Below are positions 1-10,270 of a DNA stretch of 64,000 nucleotides, in pieces. Within the stretch, counting starts at the first letter, position 1, and the number at the start of each line of letters is the position of its first letter. The notes below the pieces were generated by a model, which did not search any database, was not told the origin of the DNA, and was given only the letters and a program-made list of their open reading frames with translations. Made by a program: the position numbers and the translations under genes. This DNA comes from Craterostigma plantagineum (Eukaryota > Streptophyta > Magnoliopsida > Lamiales > Linderniaceae), in the NCBI GenBank assembly GCA_027422505.1, contig JAPQWV010000001.1, forward strand, positions 558,001 to 622,000, given 5' to 3'.

Positions 1-765
1 GATCATAAGGTTCCAAGAAACCAAGTCTCTCTCGGGCATTCTATCAAATAGTTCTTTAGCACAATCGAAGCCGTGTTGGGAGTTGATGTAGCCACTGATC
101 ATAGTGTTCCAAGAAACTACATTCTTTGCTTTCACTGGCATTGCATCGAACAGTTCTCGAGCCAAGTTCACCATTCCACACTTTATGTACCCATCTATCA
201 TCAGATTGTACGAAAAGCTATCTTTTACTAGCATTCTATCAAATAATTTCCTCCCTGGTTCGACATTCCCACTCTTCAGATACATACAGATCAAACAATT
301 TTGCAGAAACAAATCAAGCGCAAATCCAAGTTTAAGCAATAACCCGTGAATCTGCACACCCATACTCCGACAACCAAGCCTTGAACACGCTTTAAATGCA
401 AAGGAGAAAGAATATGCATCGACTAAAACTCCTCTCACGAGCATTAACACAAATACTTGCAGTGCTGCTTCATATTCATCATCACGTAAAAGAGACCTGA
501 TCATAGCATTCCACAGGAAAGTATCTCTAAATTCGTATTCGAGAAACAGCTTCCTTGCAAAATCCTTGCATGGCCTGTGTTCGGAAAAAGCCAAATTCAA
601 GATAATGTTTGAGGTCAATGAAGGTATCCTTACATGTCCAGCGGTGATTAAATTTGCATGAATTTGATCTATTTCCATCTGGGTTCTGCAATGTGAAGCA
701 AGCTTCAACGCGGGTAGAGCTGAATTACTACAACATACATTAACGGAGTTCACACAGAGAAGCAT
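1..765 (-). CDS. PLS-class pentatricopeptide repeat protein, 5' part (runs off window)
   Basis: The first 255 codons of a PPR gene read toward position 1 with no stop. The start is the ATG at 765, followed by a short N-terminal extension and then degenerate 35-residue helical repeats with the usual cores (FLWNAMIRSLL, SYNLMIDGYIKCG, VSWNTMISGYI). Alternating P, L and S type repeats point to the PLS subclass, whose members bind single-stranded organellar RNA and take part in editing, splicing or processing in mitochondria or plastids (family knowledge). The rest of the gene lies to the left of the window. In the second copy the same gene is cut short at the duplication junction. Which organelle and which RNA target cannot be told from this fragment. 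Confidence 0.85.
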   Translation of the reverse strand, partial: MLLCVNSVNVCCSNSALPALKLASHCRTQMEIDQIHANLITAGHVRIPSLTSNIILNLAFSEHRPCKDFARKLFLEYEFRDTFLWNAMIRSLLRDDEYEAALQVFVLMLVRGVLVDAYSFSFAFKACSRLGCRSMGVQIHGLLLKLGFALDLFLQNCLICMYLKSGNVEPGRKLFDRMLVKDSFSYNLMIDGYIKCGMVNLARELFDAMPVKAKNVVSWNTMISGYINSQHGFDCAKELFDRMPERDLVSWNLMI

Positions 766-1060
766 CGACTTATATGAAGAAGATGAGAGTTTTTGGTACT
801 AGTGATAACTCTTTGTTCATGTAACGATAAAACAGATATTTAAAAATGGCAGCAGCTATATACAATGCTGCACTCAAGTCCCCCTATATACTGTTATTGC
901 ACATTTGCCCTTGCCCACAATCGTAATAGAGCCAGCATAGCAATCAAAATTACTGCGGAATTTCTCAGCATACAAAACGAGCAGAAATGAAAATATATAT
1001 TTCTTCTGTATCGAAAATATAAAAATTGGACGATACTGAAGAAAATAAAAATAAAATAAT

Positions 1061-1133
1061 CGCCCACCCTGGGGCTCGAACCCAGGACCACAAGGTTAAG
1101 AGCCTTGCGCTCTACCGACTGAGCTAGACGGGC
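1061..1133 (-). tRNA. tRNA-Lys (CTT)
   Basis: This is a 73-nt cloverleaf on the minus strand. The acceptor stem pairs GCCCGTC with GGTGGGC (two G-U pairs), with G as discriminator. It has a D arm with TAGCTCAG, an anticodon loop CTCTTAA giving anticodon CTT, and a T loop TTCGAGC. There is no intron and no encoded CCA, as expected for a nuclear gene. It lies between the divergent PPR and P450 genes and is repeated at 19826-19898. Confidence 0.95.
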
Positions 1134-1502
1134 TTATTGTACAATATATTCTAATATTTCATATATTTATTCTCACCATTTTCCTCGTCCTTTTTTTTTG
1201 TCCTCTCTTGCCGTGGAAAATAAATGTAGCATTTATGACCTTTGCATTTGCAACGTTCGCTGTCTCGATAGATAGATGACGAATACATATGACAAGACTT
1301 TCAGATAAAGCCAATCTAAGAACAGTTGAAACGTATTCTCGATCTCATCGTCAGAAAGTTTATATTATTATTTATGTTGCAAGTGCATACTAAACAAATG
1401 ATAAATATCACCATCCTTCCAAACTCATCTCTAAACAAAGACTCGATCCATCTATCCTCTTCGACTTGTATTGCTTCATCGTTTCTCTGTCTGAAGGTTT
1501 CA
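1134..1502 (+). other. Upstream region of the P450 gene
   Basis: This AT-rich stretch lies between tRNA-Lys and the P450 start codon. The reading frame of P450 exon 1 stays open upstream for 59 codons from an ATG at 1326. The ATG at 1503 is preferred because it begins directly with the hydrophobic membrane anchor typical of microsomal P450s. I see no clear TATA box or other element I would defend. The same sequence lies at 19899-20268 in copy 2. Confidence 0.4.
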
Positions 1503-3721
1503 ATGGGGTTAGCAGCGCTGATTCCCATCACGTTCTTTCTCGTAGTTGTCATCCATTTATTGGTCAAAAGACTCCTCGGGAAAAACGAAGGGAAGAAGAA
1601 GTACCATCCCATCGCTGGTACGGTTTTCGAACAGGTCACGAACTTCAACAGATTGCATGACTACATGACTGATCTTGCAAGAAAGCACAAGACCTACAGA
1701 TTGTTGGGCCCTTTCCAGAGTCAGGTGTACACTTCAGATCCTGCTAATGTCGAGTATATGCTGAAGACCAACTTCGACAACTACGGCAAGGTGAAGTCTT
1801 TTTTTTATTTATTCTCATTCGTCGGTAGTTATTATAAAGTAAAAGGTGTTCTGTTTTATTTAGTTGATTTCATTGTCTTACTGTGTAGCACAGTGCCCAT
1901 TTTCTTGAATGAAGAAATTTACTTGATCGATGCTTCAGAAGCCTTATTGCTCGTGTTCATGCATAGAAAGGTCATCATCCACATGTTATTTGTTAATAGT
2001 CTGTCTATTCTAGTCCTAGTTTAAGGTTGTCTCAGCTTTATATGTTCGTTGGCCCTCAGAAGTCGTAACACTCGAGGAACAGAGCTTAGATTGTCTTAGC
2101 TTTGAAGGAAAAGATCCCTACATCTTTTATTGCTGATAAAAGAGTGATCTTTTTTGCAGGGTTGGTACAACTATACGATTCTAAAGGATCTATTAGGAGA
2201 TGGGATCTTTGCAGTCGATGGAGACAAGTGGCGTGAGCAGAGAAAAACGTCTAGTTACGAATTCTCGACAAGGGTATTAAGGGACTTTAGTACTTTGGTA
2301 TTCAAGAAGAATGTGGTGAAGCTCTCTGATATCGTTTCTCGAGCTGCAGAATCCAACGAACCGATTGATATCCAAGTAAGCCTGAGTTTTGTTCTGTTTC
2401 TCTTACGACTACTAGGAATGTTTTTTTACGGGCTTTTGACAGTTAAAGCGTGATTTGTTATTACATCATTTTCAGGATCTGTTCATGAAAGCTACGTTAG
2501 ATTCCATCTTCAGGGTAGCTTTCGGAGTCGAGCTAGACACCATGTGCGGTTCGAACGAAGAAGGTTCTGCGTTCAGCAATGCCTTCGATGATGCGAGCGC
2601 GTTGACTCTGTGGAGGTACGTCGACGTTTTCTGGAAAATAAAGAGGGCTTTAGGGCTCGCTTCTGAAGCGAAACTTAAGAAGAATATCGAAATCGTCGAC
2701 GAGTTTGTGTACAAGCTCATCGCTAACAAGATTGACCAGCTAAAGCACGGCCAAGAAAATGATCCTTCTGTGAGTTTTTCTCAGTTTCTTTTCAGAAGCT
2801 GTTTTGCTTAAGTGTGGTACTAAAAAGCATATCTCTGCTGTCACAGATTGAGTTCAAGAAAGACGATATCTTGTCTCGATTCCTACAAGTAACGCAGACG
2901 AATCAGAAGTACTTAAGAGACGTCATACTGAGCTTTATAATAGCAGGGAAGGACACAACTGCAGCTACTCTTTCATGGTTTCTTTACATGATCTGCAAAC
3001 ACTCCAACGTACAGGAAAAATTGGCCCAAGAAGGGAAATGTGTGATGGGATCGAATGAGCCGAAGCGTATTTCTGACTTTGTGGCTAGCTTGACCGAAGA
3101 AGCTCTAGAAAAAATGCATTACCTCCATGCTTCTCTTACAGAAACACTCAGACTATACCCTGCAGTTCCAGTGGTAAGAGTTAAGACCATTCAGCCAAGT
3201 AATTGTCTGAACATTGAAAGTACTGTGTTATCTTATCGATTTATGTAGGATGGTAAGCTGTGCTTATCCGATGATACGATGCCCGATGGATTCAGTGTGA
3301 AGAAGGGCAATTTCGTGGCTTACCAACCATATGCTATGGGGAGGATGAAGTCCATATGGGGCGATGATGCTGAGCTTTATAAGCCTGAAAGATGGCTTGA
3401 TGAGAATGACTGCTTTCGACCTGAAAGCCCTTTCAAGTTCACAGCTTTTCAGGCTAGTAGACTCATACTCGGTCTTATCGATTGCGTAATGTGCGTACAT
3501 GTAAGAGATGTTTGAGTGATTGATTATGGCAGGCTGGTCCAAGAATATGCTTGGGAAAGGAGTTTGCTTACAGACAGATGAAGATATTCTCGGCTGTTCT
3601 TCTGAGGTTCTTTGTGTTCAAACTGAGCGACGAGGCGAAGGAAGTGAAGTATAGGACTATGATCAATCTTCATATCGATGGTGGGCTCAGCGTTCTTGCG
3701 TTTCACAGATCAGACATTTGA
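1503..3721 (+). CDS. Cytochrome P450, CYP704-like (intact copy)
   Basis: Six exons (1503-1790, 2160-2375, 2476-2769, 2847-3173, 3249-3452, 3533-3721) encode 505 residues, the normal P450 length. Residues 1-25 form an N-terminal membrane anchor (GLAALIPITFFLVVVIHLL), so an ER membrane enzyme is expected. Visible signatures are the I-helix AGKDTT, the K-helix ETLR, the PERW motif, and the heme loop FQAGPRICLG with the cysteine ligand. CYP704 enzymes of the CYP86 clan hydroxylate fatty acids, often at the omega position, for cutin, sporopollenin or related polymers (family knowledge). The exact substrate is not known here. Intron 5 appears to start with GC rather than GT and lies inside the heme-loop coding region. 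All exons are in frame, unlike the second copy. Splice sites were read by eye from the sequence. Confidence 0.88.
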
Positions 3722-3998
3722 GTGATGAACATCATGTGGAAGGAAAAGGAAGAGAACTGCTGCAAACTGTGTGTAATAATCCATAGTCTGAAACTTGTGT
3801 ATATTATGTAAAAGAACGATTCTAATCGCAGCAGTGATGCTCAAACGAAAGCGACTCGAAAATCTATTTAATAATTTACAAAAACGAAAAGGAATCTTCG
3901 CATTTCCCTCATTTCTTCTGTAACCCTTTTGTCCCAACTCCCACCCACTCCGCGCAAGCTGACTGAACAAAGCTCATCGACGGCCGACGTAGGCGGCG

Positions 3999-5255
3999 AT
4001 GGATCCCACGCGCGAGCTCCTCGTACTGGGCCCGCCGGCGGTGTTCAGAACTCACGAGGCCAAGTTCTCGGCCAGGTTCAAGATCCTCAAGCCGTGGGAA
4101 TCCCAAGTCCCTCTGACCCAGTTCCTCTCCGACCAGGCCCAGAAGGTGCAGGCGGCGCTCGTCTCCGGCGTGCGTCCGCTCACCGCCGACGTGATCGGAG
4201 CTCTCCCGTCTCTCAGGATGGTGGTCACCACCAGCACAGGCGTCAACCACATCGACCTCGACGCCTGCCGCCGCCAAGGCGTGGCGGTGGCGAATACTCC
4301 CGGCATATTCTCCGTCGACGTGGCTGATCTCGCCGTGGGGCTGCTGATCGACGTTCTGAGGAAAATTAGCGCTGGCAATCGTTATGTCAAGTGTGGGGAG
4401 TGGTCGAAGCTTGGTGGACCCTTTCCTCTTGGGCGTAAGGTAGTAGGAAGTACATAAGATTTATGTAATGAATCCAAGATTAATATCACAGGTGCTGTTT
4501 TGTGTCTTCATCAATTGCTCTAACATTCCAAGTTGCTGTCTTTATTAGAGAAGATCTGATAGACTCATATATTGTGAGCCAATAAGTATTAAAGATTCCA
4601 TCTTTTTTGCTGTCTCGGTGATCTATTTTGAAACCCCAGAATGCTAGAAACAATAAGTTCTGAAGAACTGATGTCTGCTTAAAGACCATATACTGATAAT
4701 TAAGTATCATTTTCAGTTGGGAGGCAAGCGAATTGGGATCGTAGGACTTGGAAGCATCGGCGTGAAAATTGCGAAGAGACTCGAAGCATTTGGCTGTTCA
4801 GTATCATACTACTCGAAAACAGAGAAGCAGTCAGTTCCATACACATCTTATTCTAACATCGTCGAACTCGCTTCTGCTTCAGATGTTCTTGTAATCTCCT
4901 GCGCCTTAAACGAGCAGACACATCATTTGATCAACAGAGACGTCCTTTTAGCACTGGGAAGAAAAGGAGTTGTCTTGAATGTTGCCCGCGGAGCTGTAAT
5001 AGATGAGAAGGAACTGATACTCTGTTTGCAGAACAAAGAAATTGCAGGTGCTGGGCTTGATGTGTATGAAACGAACCAAATGTTCCTAAAGAGTTGTATG
5101 AGCTCGACAATTTGGTTCTTTCGCCTCACGCTGCCGTGTGCACTGATGAATCGTTTGACGATCTATGCGAACTTGCTTGCGGGAATTTCGAAGCTTTTTT
5201 CGAGAATCGCCCTTTGCTTACTCAAGTTTCGGAAGAGCTTCAGAAGTGTGTTTGA
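3999..5255 (+). pseudogene. D-2-hydroxyacid dehydrogenase gene A (HPR/HPPR-like), frameshifted copy
   Basis: Exon 1 (3999-4439) encodes 147 residues including the N-terminal catalytic half. Exon 2 starts at 4717 with the Rossmann motif VGLGSIG and then LNVARGAVIDE, which carries the catalytic Arg. At about 5069-5071 one A is missing from a run of four in the partner copy, so the frame is lost just after DVYE, before the conserved Glu and His segments. Without the shift the gene would end at 5255; with it, translation runs on to 5298 in the wrong frame. The family reduces hydroxypyruvate, glyoxylate or hydroxyphenylpyruvate with NAD(P)H. Because the lesion is one base in a homopolymer, a sequencing error is as likely as a true pseudogene. 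The intact partner is at 22766-24023. Confidence 0.8.
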
Positions 5256-5469
5256 TTTGAACACTTGCTTTACTGCTCAGAAAAGCTTCGTCGTATAATT
5301 ACAGTAACTGTTTCTTGAAGCACATATGTATCTGATTCTTGTGCAATGCAAAACAATCATCAATCAAACAGCACACATTATTACATCAGCCAGTAGATGA
5401 AGGGGTTGTTCCAATGAGATTGAGAGAGATGAGCCTTTTTCTTTTTTTTTTGTTATAAACTAGGTTTTT

Positions 5470-5488
5470 CCCCGTGCGATGCACGGGG
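5470..5488 (-). terminator. Helitron 3'-terminal hairpin
   Basis: A perfect 8-bp stem CCCCGTGC/GCACGGGG closes a GAT loop. It lies 6 nt from the terminal CTAG on the minus strand. This is the replication-stop hairpin expected near Helitron 3' ends, so the entry means a transposon end signal and not a transcription terminator. Confidence 0.7.
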
Positions 5489-6039
5489 TAATTTTATGTC
5501 ATGAAAATTGAATAATTATTAAATTAAGATGGATTATCTCTTTCAATTATATACATCAATCATTCCATTCTTAATTAAAGCGGAAAAGTAACTCCTTAAT
5601 TTAAATACGGTGAAACAGGTTTTCATCAAATACAATCGTATTCATAATAAACGACGAAGGGTATGTTGGTCGATGGTGTTGAACACCGTGGTATACTATG
5701 TTGGTTTGAACCCGTTATCTTCTACGTCGTCTTTTTTTATGCTCATAATATGCTCATAAGAGAAAGGTTAAATCTCTTTTCCTAAATCATGCATATCAAT
5801 TTCAAAAGCTTTAGTCTCAGATAACATAAATGTTGATTCTCGAATTGGTTTCATGATACAATGTTGCAACATTAAATTTTAGATAATCTCTTCCCGAGCA
5901 AAGGTGTACATTCTTAGACTCAATATTTTATGTTATCATTCATGAGATAAGACACCAGCGTCATCCGTAGGATGCAGATCAAATTCAAGTCCGATACCAA
6001 AATTCTATGGAAATGCAGAAGTTTGTTTCCATCTTGTTG

Positions 6040-6415
6040 TGAAACTTCGTAAGACTGATTTAGTGTAAGACTGCTTATTTGCGCGACTGCACATGTAGAA
6101 GGCTGCAACAATTTGTATGACTGCAAACTTCGTAGGAGTGCTTCAGTATAGATTGCGAACTATAAGACTGTTTAATTGCGCTTTGGCAATTATCGAGACT
6201 GTAGTAATTTGCAAGAGTGTACGACTGCGAACTTCGTAAGATTGCCGTAACTTGTAAGAGTGTTCGACTGCGAACTTCGTATGACTACAGTGATTTGTAA
6301 CAATGTACGACTGCGGACTTCGGAAGACTATTTCAGTGTAAGGCTACGTACAAATGTAAGACTGCTAACTTGTGCGACTGCAATTTTGGAAAACTACCGT
6401 AATTTGTATGACTAT
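6040..6415. repeat. Degenerate about 17-bp tandem array inside the Helitron
   Basis: Roughly twenty imperfect units follow each other, sharing a core like aacttcgtaagactgc with changing bases around gactgc and ttcgta. Unit length varies around 16-18 bp and spacing is not strict. There are no unique spacers of constant size, so this is an old minisatellite and not a CRISPR-like array. It is present unchanged in copy 2 at about 24808-25183. Confidence 0.65.
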
Positions 6416-7309
6416 ATGAACCTGAAATCATTAAATATGTGTCCACATATAAAGCAATCTTCCAATAGATAAAGATTTAACATTGACGTTATCAGCATAA
6501 GACAATAGATGAAAAACACCAATGTTCAGAAGCTAACTAAGAAACTAAATTACAACACATTAAGCGGTAAGGAGAAAATAGTTGACGCCCTAAAACCATT
6601 GGTTTTATTCCCATCTAACTCTAACATTGTAGTTTCTTGTTTAAAAGAAACGGGCACCAATGAGTCGTTGTTCATACATCTTTTAACATAACCCTGAGTA
6701 CTCGCCGACCATTTTTTGTTGTTTAAAGCAATCTCGTATAGGCCTTTATTCGAACACTTGGAAGACCTTTCTCGATGACAGCACAAAGCAAAATAACGTT
6801 GAGAAATCCATCTTTTAACGCAGATAAAACTAAAATTGGTGAAAATCCCTAAATTGAAACGCCAAAATAAAAACACAATGTCTCATCGATATGATAACAA
6901 ACTTCGCAAATCTTGACTAAATTAAACATTAATTAATCAACCGCCTTACCATTTCACATTCGTCAACAAAAATTACAATAAAATTAGCTAAAATAACCCG
7001 AAATCGGTGGGAAAAAACAATACCCGTCATTTTACCCAGCCCCTAGTTATTATTATTAATAATAATAATAATCATACAAAAGCAACAATAAATTAAGACA
7101 ATTTTGTCAAATGTTTACCGATTCAAACACAAAAGAACCCACCTTCAACATTCATGATTTCATCGTCGTATTTGTACGTCGATGGATTTCGACCAGCTCT
7201 AATGGCCCCTTTTGGGCTCCAACTAAATTTTCAAAGAGGATAACTCTCGTAATAATTTGCGACTATTTAAACGTCATAACTTAAAAAAAAAAAACGAATT
7301 TACGCCATA

Positions 7310-8117
7310 ACTAAATTTGTAAGCTAATGGATTGTTTGCAGCATCTGGGGATGGAAGACCACCGCAATAAGAAGTGAAAGACTTCATTCTTCCACCGCGT
7401 CCGTGAGCTGCATCGATCATCTCCATTGCCAGCATATGGTCTATCGTAAGAAAATAATACTCAAGTTTGTTCTTATTATCACACGTAGCTCATCAAAAAA
7501 GAATGCTAATGATTAACATATAAAAAGACGTACCGATTCCAGGATCCAACCCCATTTCACAAAATCGTAACGCCAGAAACTTTCGCCTCTTCGTCAAACT
7601 TGAACATGGAATCGCCGACGTAGCTAACGGTGACCAAGTGTTTCTTTGACTGCACATAGTATCGTGTTTTTCAAAAGAAAGCATGCGAAGAAAGCTACTA
7701 ACATGGAAATGGGATAGAGTAAGCTACAAGAAGGCCTAATATATAAGATCGTTTTGTACCTCGAGACAGGCCATGGCTATGGTACTGTGGCAATTAGGAG
7801 GTAGTAAACTGATGCCAACCTCGACTTAAAATGCGAGAAAGGACGAACATATTAGTCATTGTTTTTTCGATTCTTGAAATCCTTGAAGATATATACTGAA
7901 AAAGCTATTTCGTGATCCATAACATCACCTTCGAAACATATTTGCTGAGGTCGTCCTTGTGCGCAAGCTCGATCGCCTTTGCGTTTGGAATGCCTTCAGT
8001 AACCTGAAGTTATATTACGCGTCCCATTTGAGAACATAGACACGTGATTTAACAAATAAGTGAGTCTACAAAAACTTTAGCAGAGACCTCTTTTGCAACT
8101 TTTATGTACACAGAAGC
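7310..8117 (-). pseudogene. Captured LKR/SDH (saccharopine dehydrogenase) gene fragment
   Basis: Five collinear exon-like pieces on the minus strand translate to recognisable segments of the plant lysine-ketoglutarate reductase/saccharopine dehydrogenase. They are about 8089-8117 (ASVYIKVAKE), 7931-8003 (VTEGIPNAKAIEL), 7761-7825 (VEVGISLLPPNCHSTIA), 7531-7650 (KKHLVTVSYVGDSM then MGLDPGI) and 7310-7441 ([26 protein letters not shown]). Most of the GT and AG splice sites between them remain, so genomic DNA, not cDNA, was captured. One frameshift breaks the fourth piece just before MGLDPGI. The full enzyme degrades lysine. This fragment of about 130 residues lacks both ends and should be non-functional. 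It lies wholly within the Helitron. Confidence 0.75.
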
Positions 8118-8490
8118 CTGAAATGTTATCATCATACCATTAGAAGCCCGAGTGTGATAAAATAAATCAATAACAGGAAAGAAAAGAAAGGCTCGTAAAA
8201 TATTTTTTACCAGCATCGAATATTCATATTTTCTGGCTTTGGAGGTGTTACGGTTTCGTTGAGGTCTCTGTGATACGAAGAGGAAGAAATATATAAACTA
8301 AAACCGATTAAATCAGATGAAGTTATGATAAGCTCAACATACTCTGTATCAGATATTATTGCAAGACTGTTGAGCTTCTTTTTGCAATTTAAGATGATTT
8401 AATGCTCAACCAAAATCGAGAAAAATGAAATTAAATCACTCCTAGCACGCCACGTCAGCATTCAAAGCAGCTCAACAGTCAAATACGCCT

Positions 8491-8796
8491 GGGTAACCAC
8501 AATGGTGGTTATATGTGTGTTGCTTATTTGGCACTTTATATGACACACCACCATTGTGGATGTGTCATGAGTATGACACTGTGTCATATTTATGACACTG
8601 TGTTATAGAATATTAAAATATTATGAGGAGAGAGAATGAGGAGAAAAAAATATTTATTTATAGTTGTGGGTCCGTGTTATAGTGGTGTTATTATTGTGGA
8701 AAAAGTAGAATAAAAGTGTTATAGAATAAAATATAGGAAAATATAGAGAAAAGATGATGTGGAAGTATTATGGGTGTGTTATTATTGTGGACACCC
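8491..8796. mobile_element. Possible MITE with imperfect terminal inverted repeats
   Basis: The left end GGGTAACCACAATGG and the reverse complement of the right end GGGTGTCCACAATAAT match at most positions. Internal copies of ccaccattgtgg and gtgttattattgtgg add more inverted symmetry. No clear target duplication was found. It may be a small hAT-like or Mutator-like element nested near the Helitron 5' end, or simply Helitron sequence. Confidence 0.35.
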
Positions 8797-9044
8797 TAAT
8801 TTGGACAAAAAAGAATTACAAAAATAATTAAAAAATATATTTTATTGCCACATGTCATCACAATAGGGTCCCTATCCAACTTTTATAGTATATAGATTTA
8901 AGTATTTGCAAAGGAAAAGGAAAAAGGAAAACGATTATTACCTTGCTCGCTCGTTGACTTTCGGTCAACCTTCGTCGTCCCCACTCCACCACAAACGCAC
9001 AGTAAGTCAGTAACAGAGCACATTGAGACGGCCGACGTAGTTCG

Positions 9045-10270
9045 ATGGAACCCACGCGCGAGCTCCTCGTACTGGGCCCACTAGCCGTGTTCAGAACCCA
9101 CGTGGCCGAGTTCTCGTCTAGATTCAAGCTCATCAAGCCGTGGGAATCCCAAATCCCTCTGACGCAGTTCCTCACGGCTGAGGCCCGTAATGTACAGGCC
9201 GCACTCATCTCCGGCGTGCCTCCGTTCACCTCCGCCGTTATCGGAGCTCTCCCGTCGCTCAGGATGGTGGTCACCACCAGCGCCGGCCTCAACCACATCG
9301 ACCTCGACGAGTGCCGGCGCCGAGGCGTGGCGGTGGCGAATACTCCGGGGATTTTCTCCAGCGACGTGGCGGATCTCGCCGTGGGGATGTTGATCGACTT
9401 GTTGAGGAGAATACGAGGTGGGAATGGATTTGTCAAGAGTGGGGAGTGGTCGAAGCTTGGTGGACACTATCCTCTTGGGCGTAAGGTACATCAGTTTTCC
9501 AGTCGAAGGAGGTCTGCTTTCTTTTATGTATATGTTAACAGATTCACTGCGAGCCAACAATTGTTAGAAATTGCCCCTTCTCCGAACCGAGTTGAGAATA
9601 TGTCGATTTACAGATGGGTTCAATTGATCTGTTTCGTGCCCCAGAAAGCCAGAAACAATAATTTTGAAGAACTAATATGCTTCAAGATCATATGCTTTTT
9701 TTTCATAATGATGTATTATCTTAGTTAGGATGCAAACGAATTGGGATCGTCGGGCTTGGAAGCATCGGCGTAAAGATTGCAAAAAGGCTCGAAGCATTTG
9801 GCTGTCAAGTATCGTACCACACCAAAACTGAGAAACAATCAGTTCCATACACATCTTATCCTAACATCATCGAACTGGCTTCTGCTTCAGATGTTCTTGT
9901 AATCTCTTGTGCCTTAAACGAGCAGACACGTCACATGATCAACAGGGACGTCCTTCTAGCACTGGGAAGAAGAGGAGTTATCGTGAACATAGCTCGTGGA
10001 GCTGTAATAGATGAAAAGGAACTGATACTCTGTTTGCAGAACAATGAAATTGCAGGAGCTGGGCTTGATGTGTATGAAAACGAACCAAATGTTCCCAAGG
10101 AGTTTTACGAGCTTGACAATGTGGTTCTGTCGCCTCATGCTGCTGTGTTCACCGGTGAATCGTTCGATGATTTGTTTGAACTTGTGTGTGGGAACTTTGA
10201 GGCTTTTTTCAAGAACAAGCCTTTGCTTAGTCAAGTTTTTGAAGAGTCTAGTCGTGTGAACGTCGTTTGA
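9045..10270 (+). CDS. D-2-hydroxyacid dehydrogenase gene B (HPR/HPPR-like)
   Basis: Two exons, 9045-9485 and 9725-10270, encode 328 residues. The protein has the two-domain fold of NAD(P)-dependent D-2-hydroxyacid dehydrogenases. The substrate domain begins MEPTRELLVLGP, and the Rossmann motif VGLGSIG lies at about residue 157. NIARGAVIDE carries the catalytic Arg, YENEP the Glu, and LSPHAAV the His. It resembles the plant cytosolic hydroxypyruvate/glyoxylate reductases (HPR2/HPR3) and hydroxyphenylpyruvate reductases. These act in a photorespiratory bypass or in tyrosine-derived phenolic synthesis, and substrate choice cannot be read from the sequence. It is a tandem paralog of gene A with the same single intron position. 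Intron 1 ends at the TTAG before 9725. It is intact here and in copy 2. Confidence 0.85.

Larger units (their letters stand above)
5460..8896 (-). mobile_element. Non-autonomous Helitron, copy 1
   Basis: Read on the minus strand, the element starts with TC at 8896 (TCTATATACTATAAAAG) and ends with CTAG at 5463-5460. An 8-bp GC-rich hairpin sits 6 nt inside the 3' end (5470-5488). Its neighbours are A before the TC and T after the CTAG, so it sits in an AT dinucleotide without target duplication. All of these are Helitron hallmarks. It is 3437 bp long with no Rep/helicase reading frame, so it would need enzymes supplied in trans. It carries exon and intron pieces of a saccharopine dehydrogenase gene and a degenerate 17-bp array. 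It separates the two dehydrogenase genes A and B, and it is present in both copies of the duplication. Confidence 0.75.

Noticed and set aside
6040..6415. CRISPR-like array
   Set aside because: Units are degenerate and adjacent, without unique spacers of constant size; eukaryotic transposon context.
9081..9560. 159-codon antisense reading frame over dehydrogenase gene B (also 27852-28331, and similar frames over gene A)
   Set aside because: It mirrors the GC-rich first exon and has no domain of its own. The forward frame has all catalytic motifs and proper splice sites.
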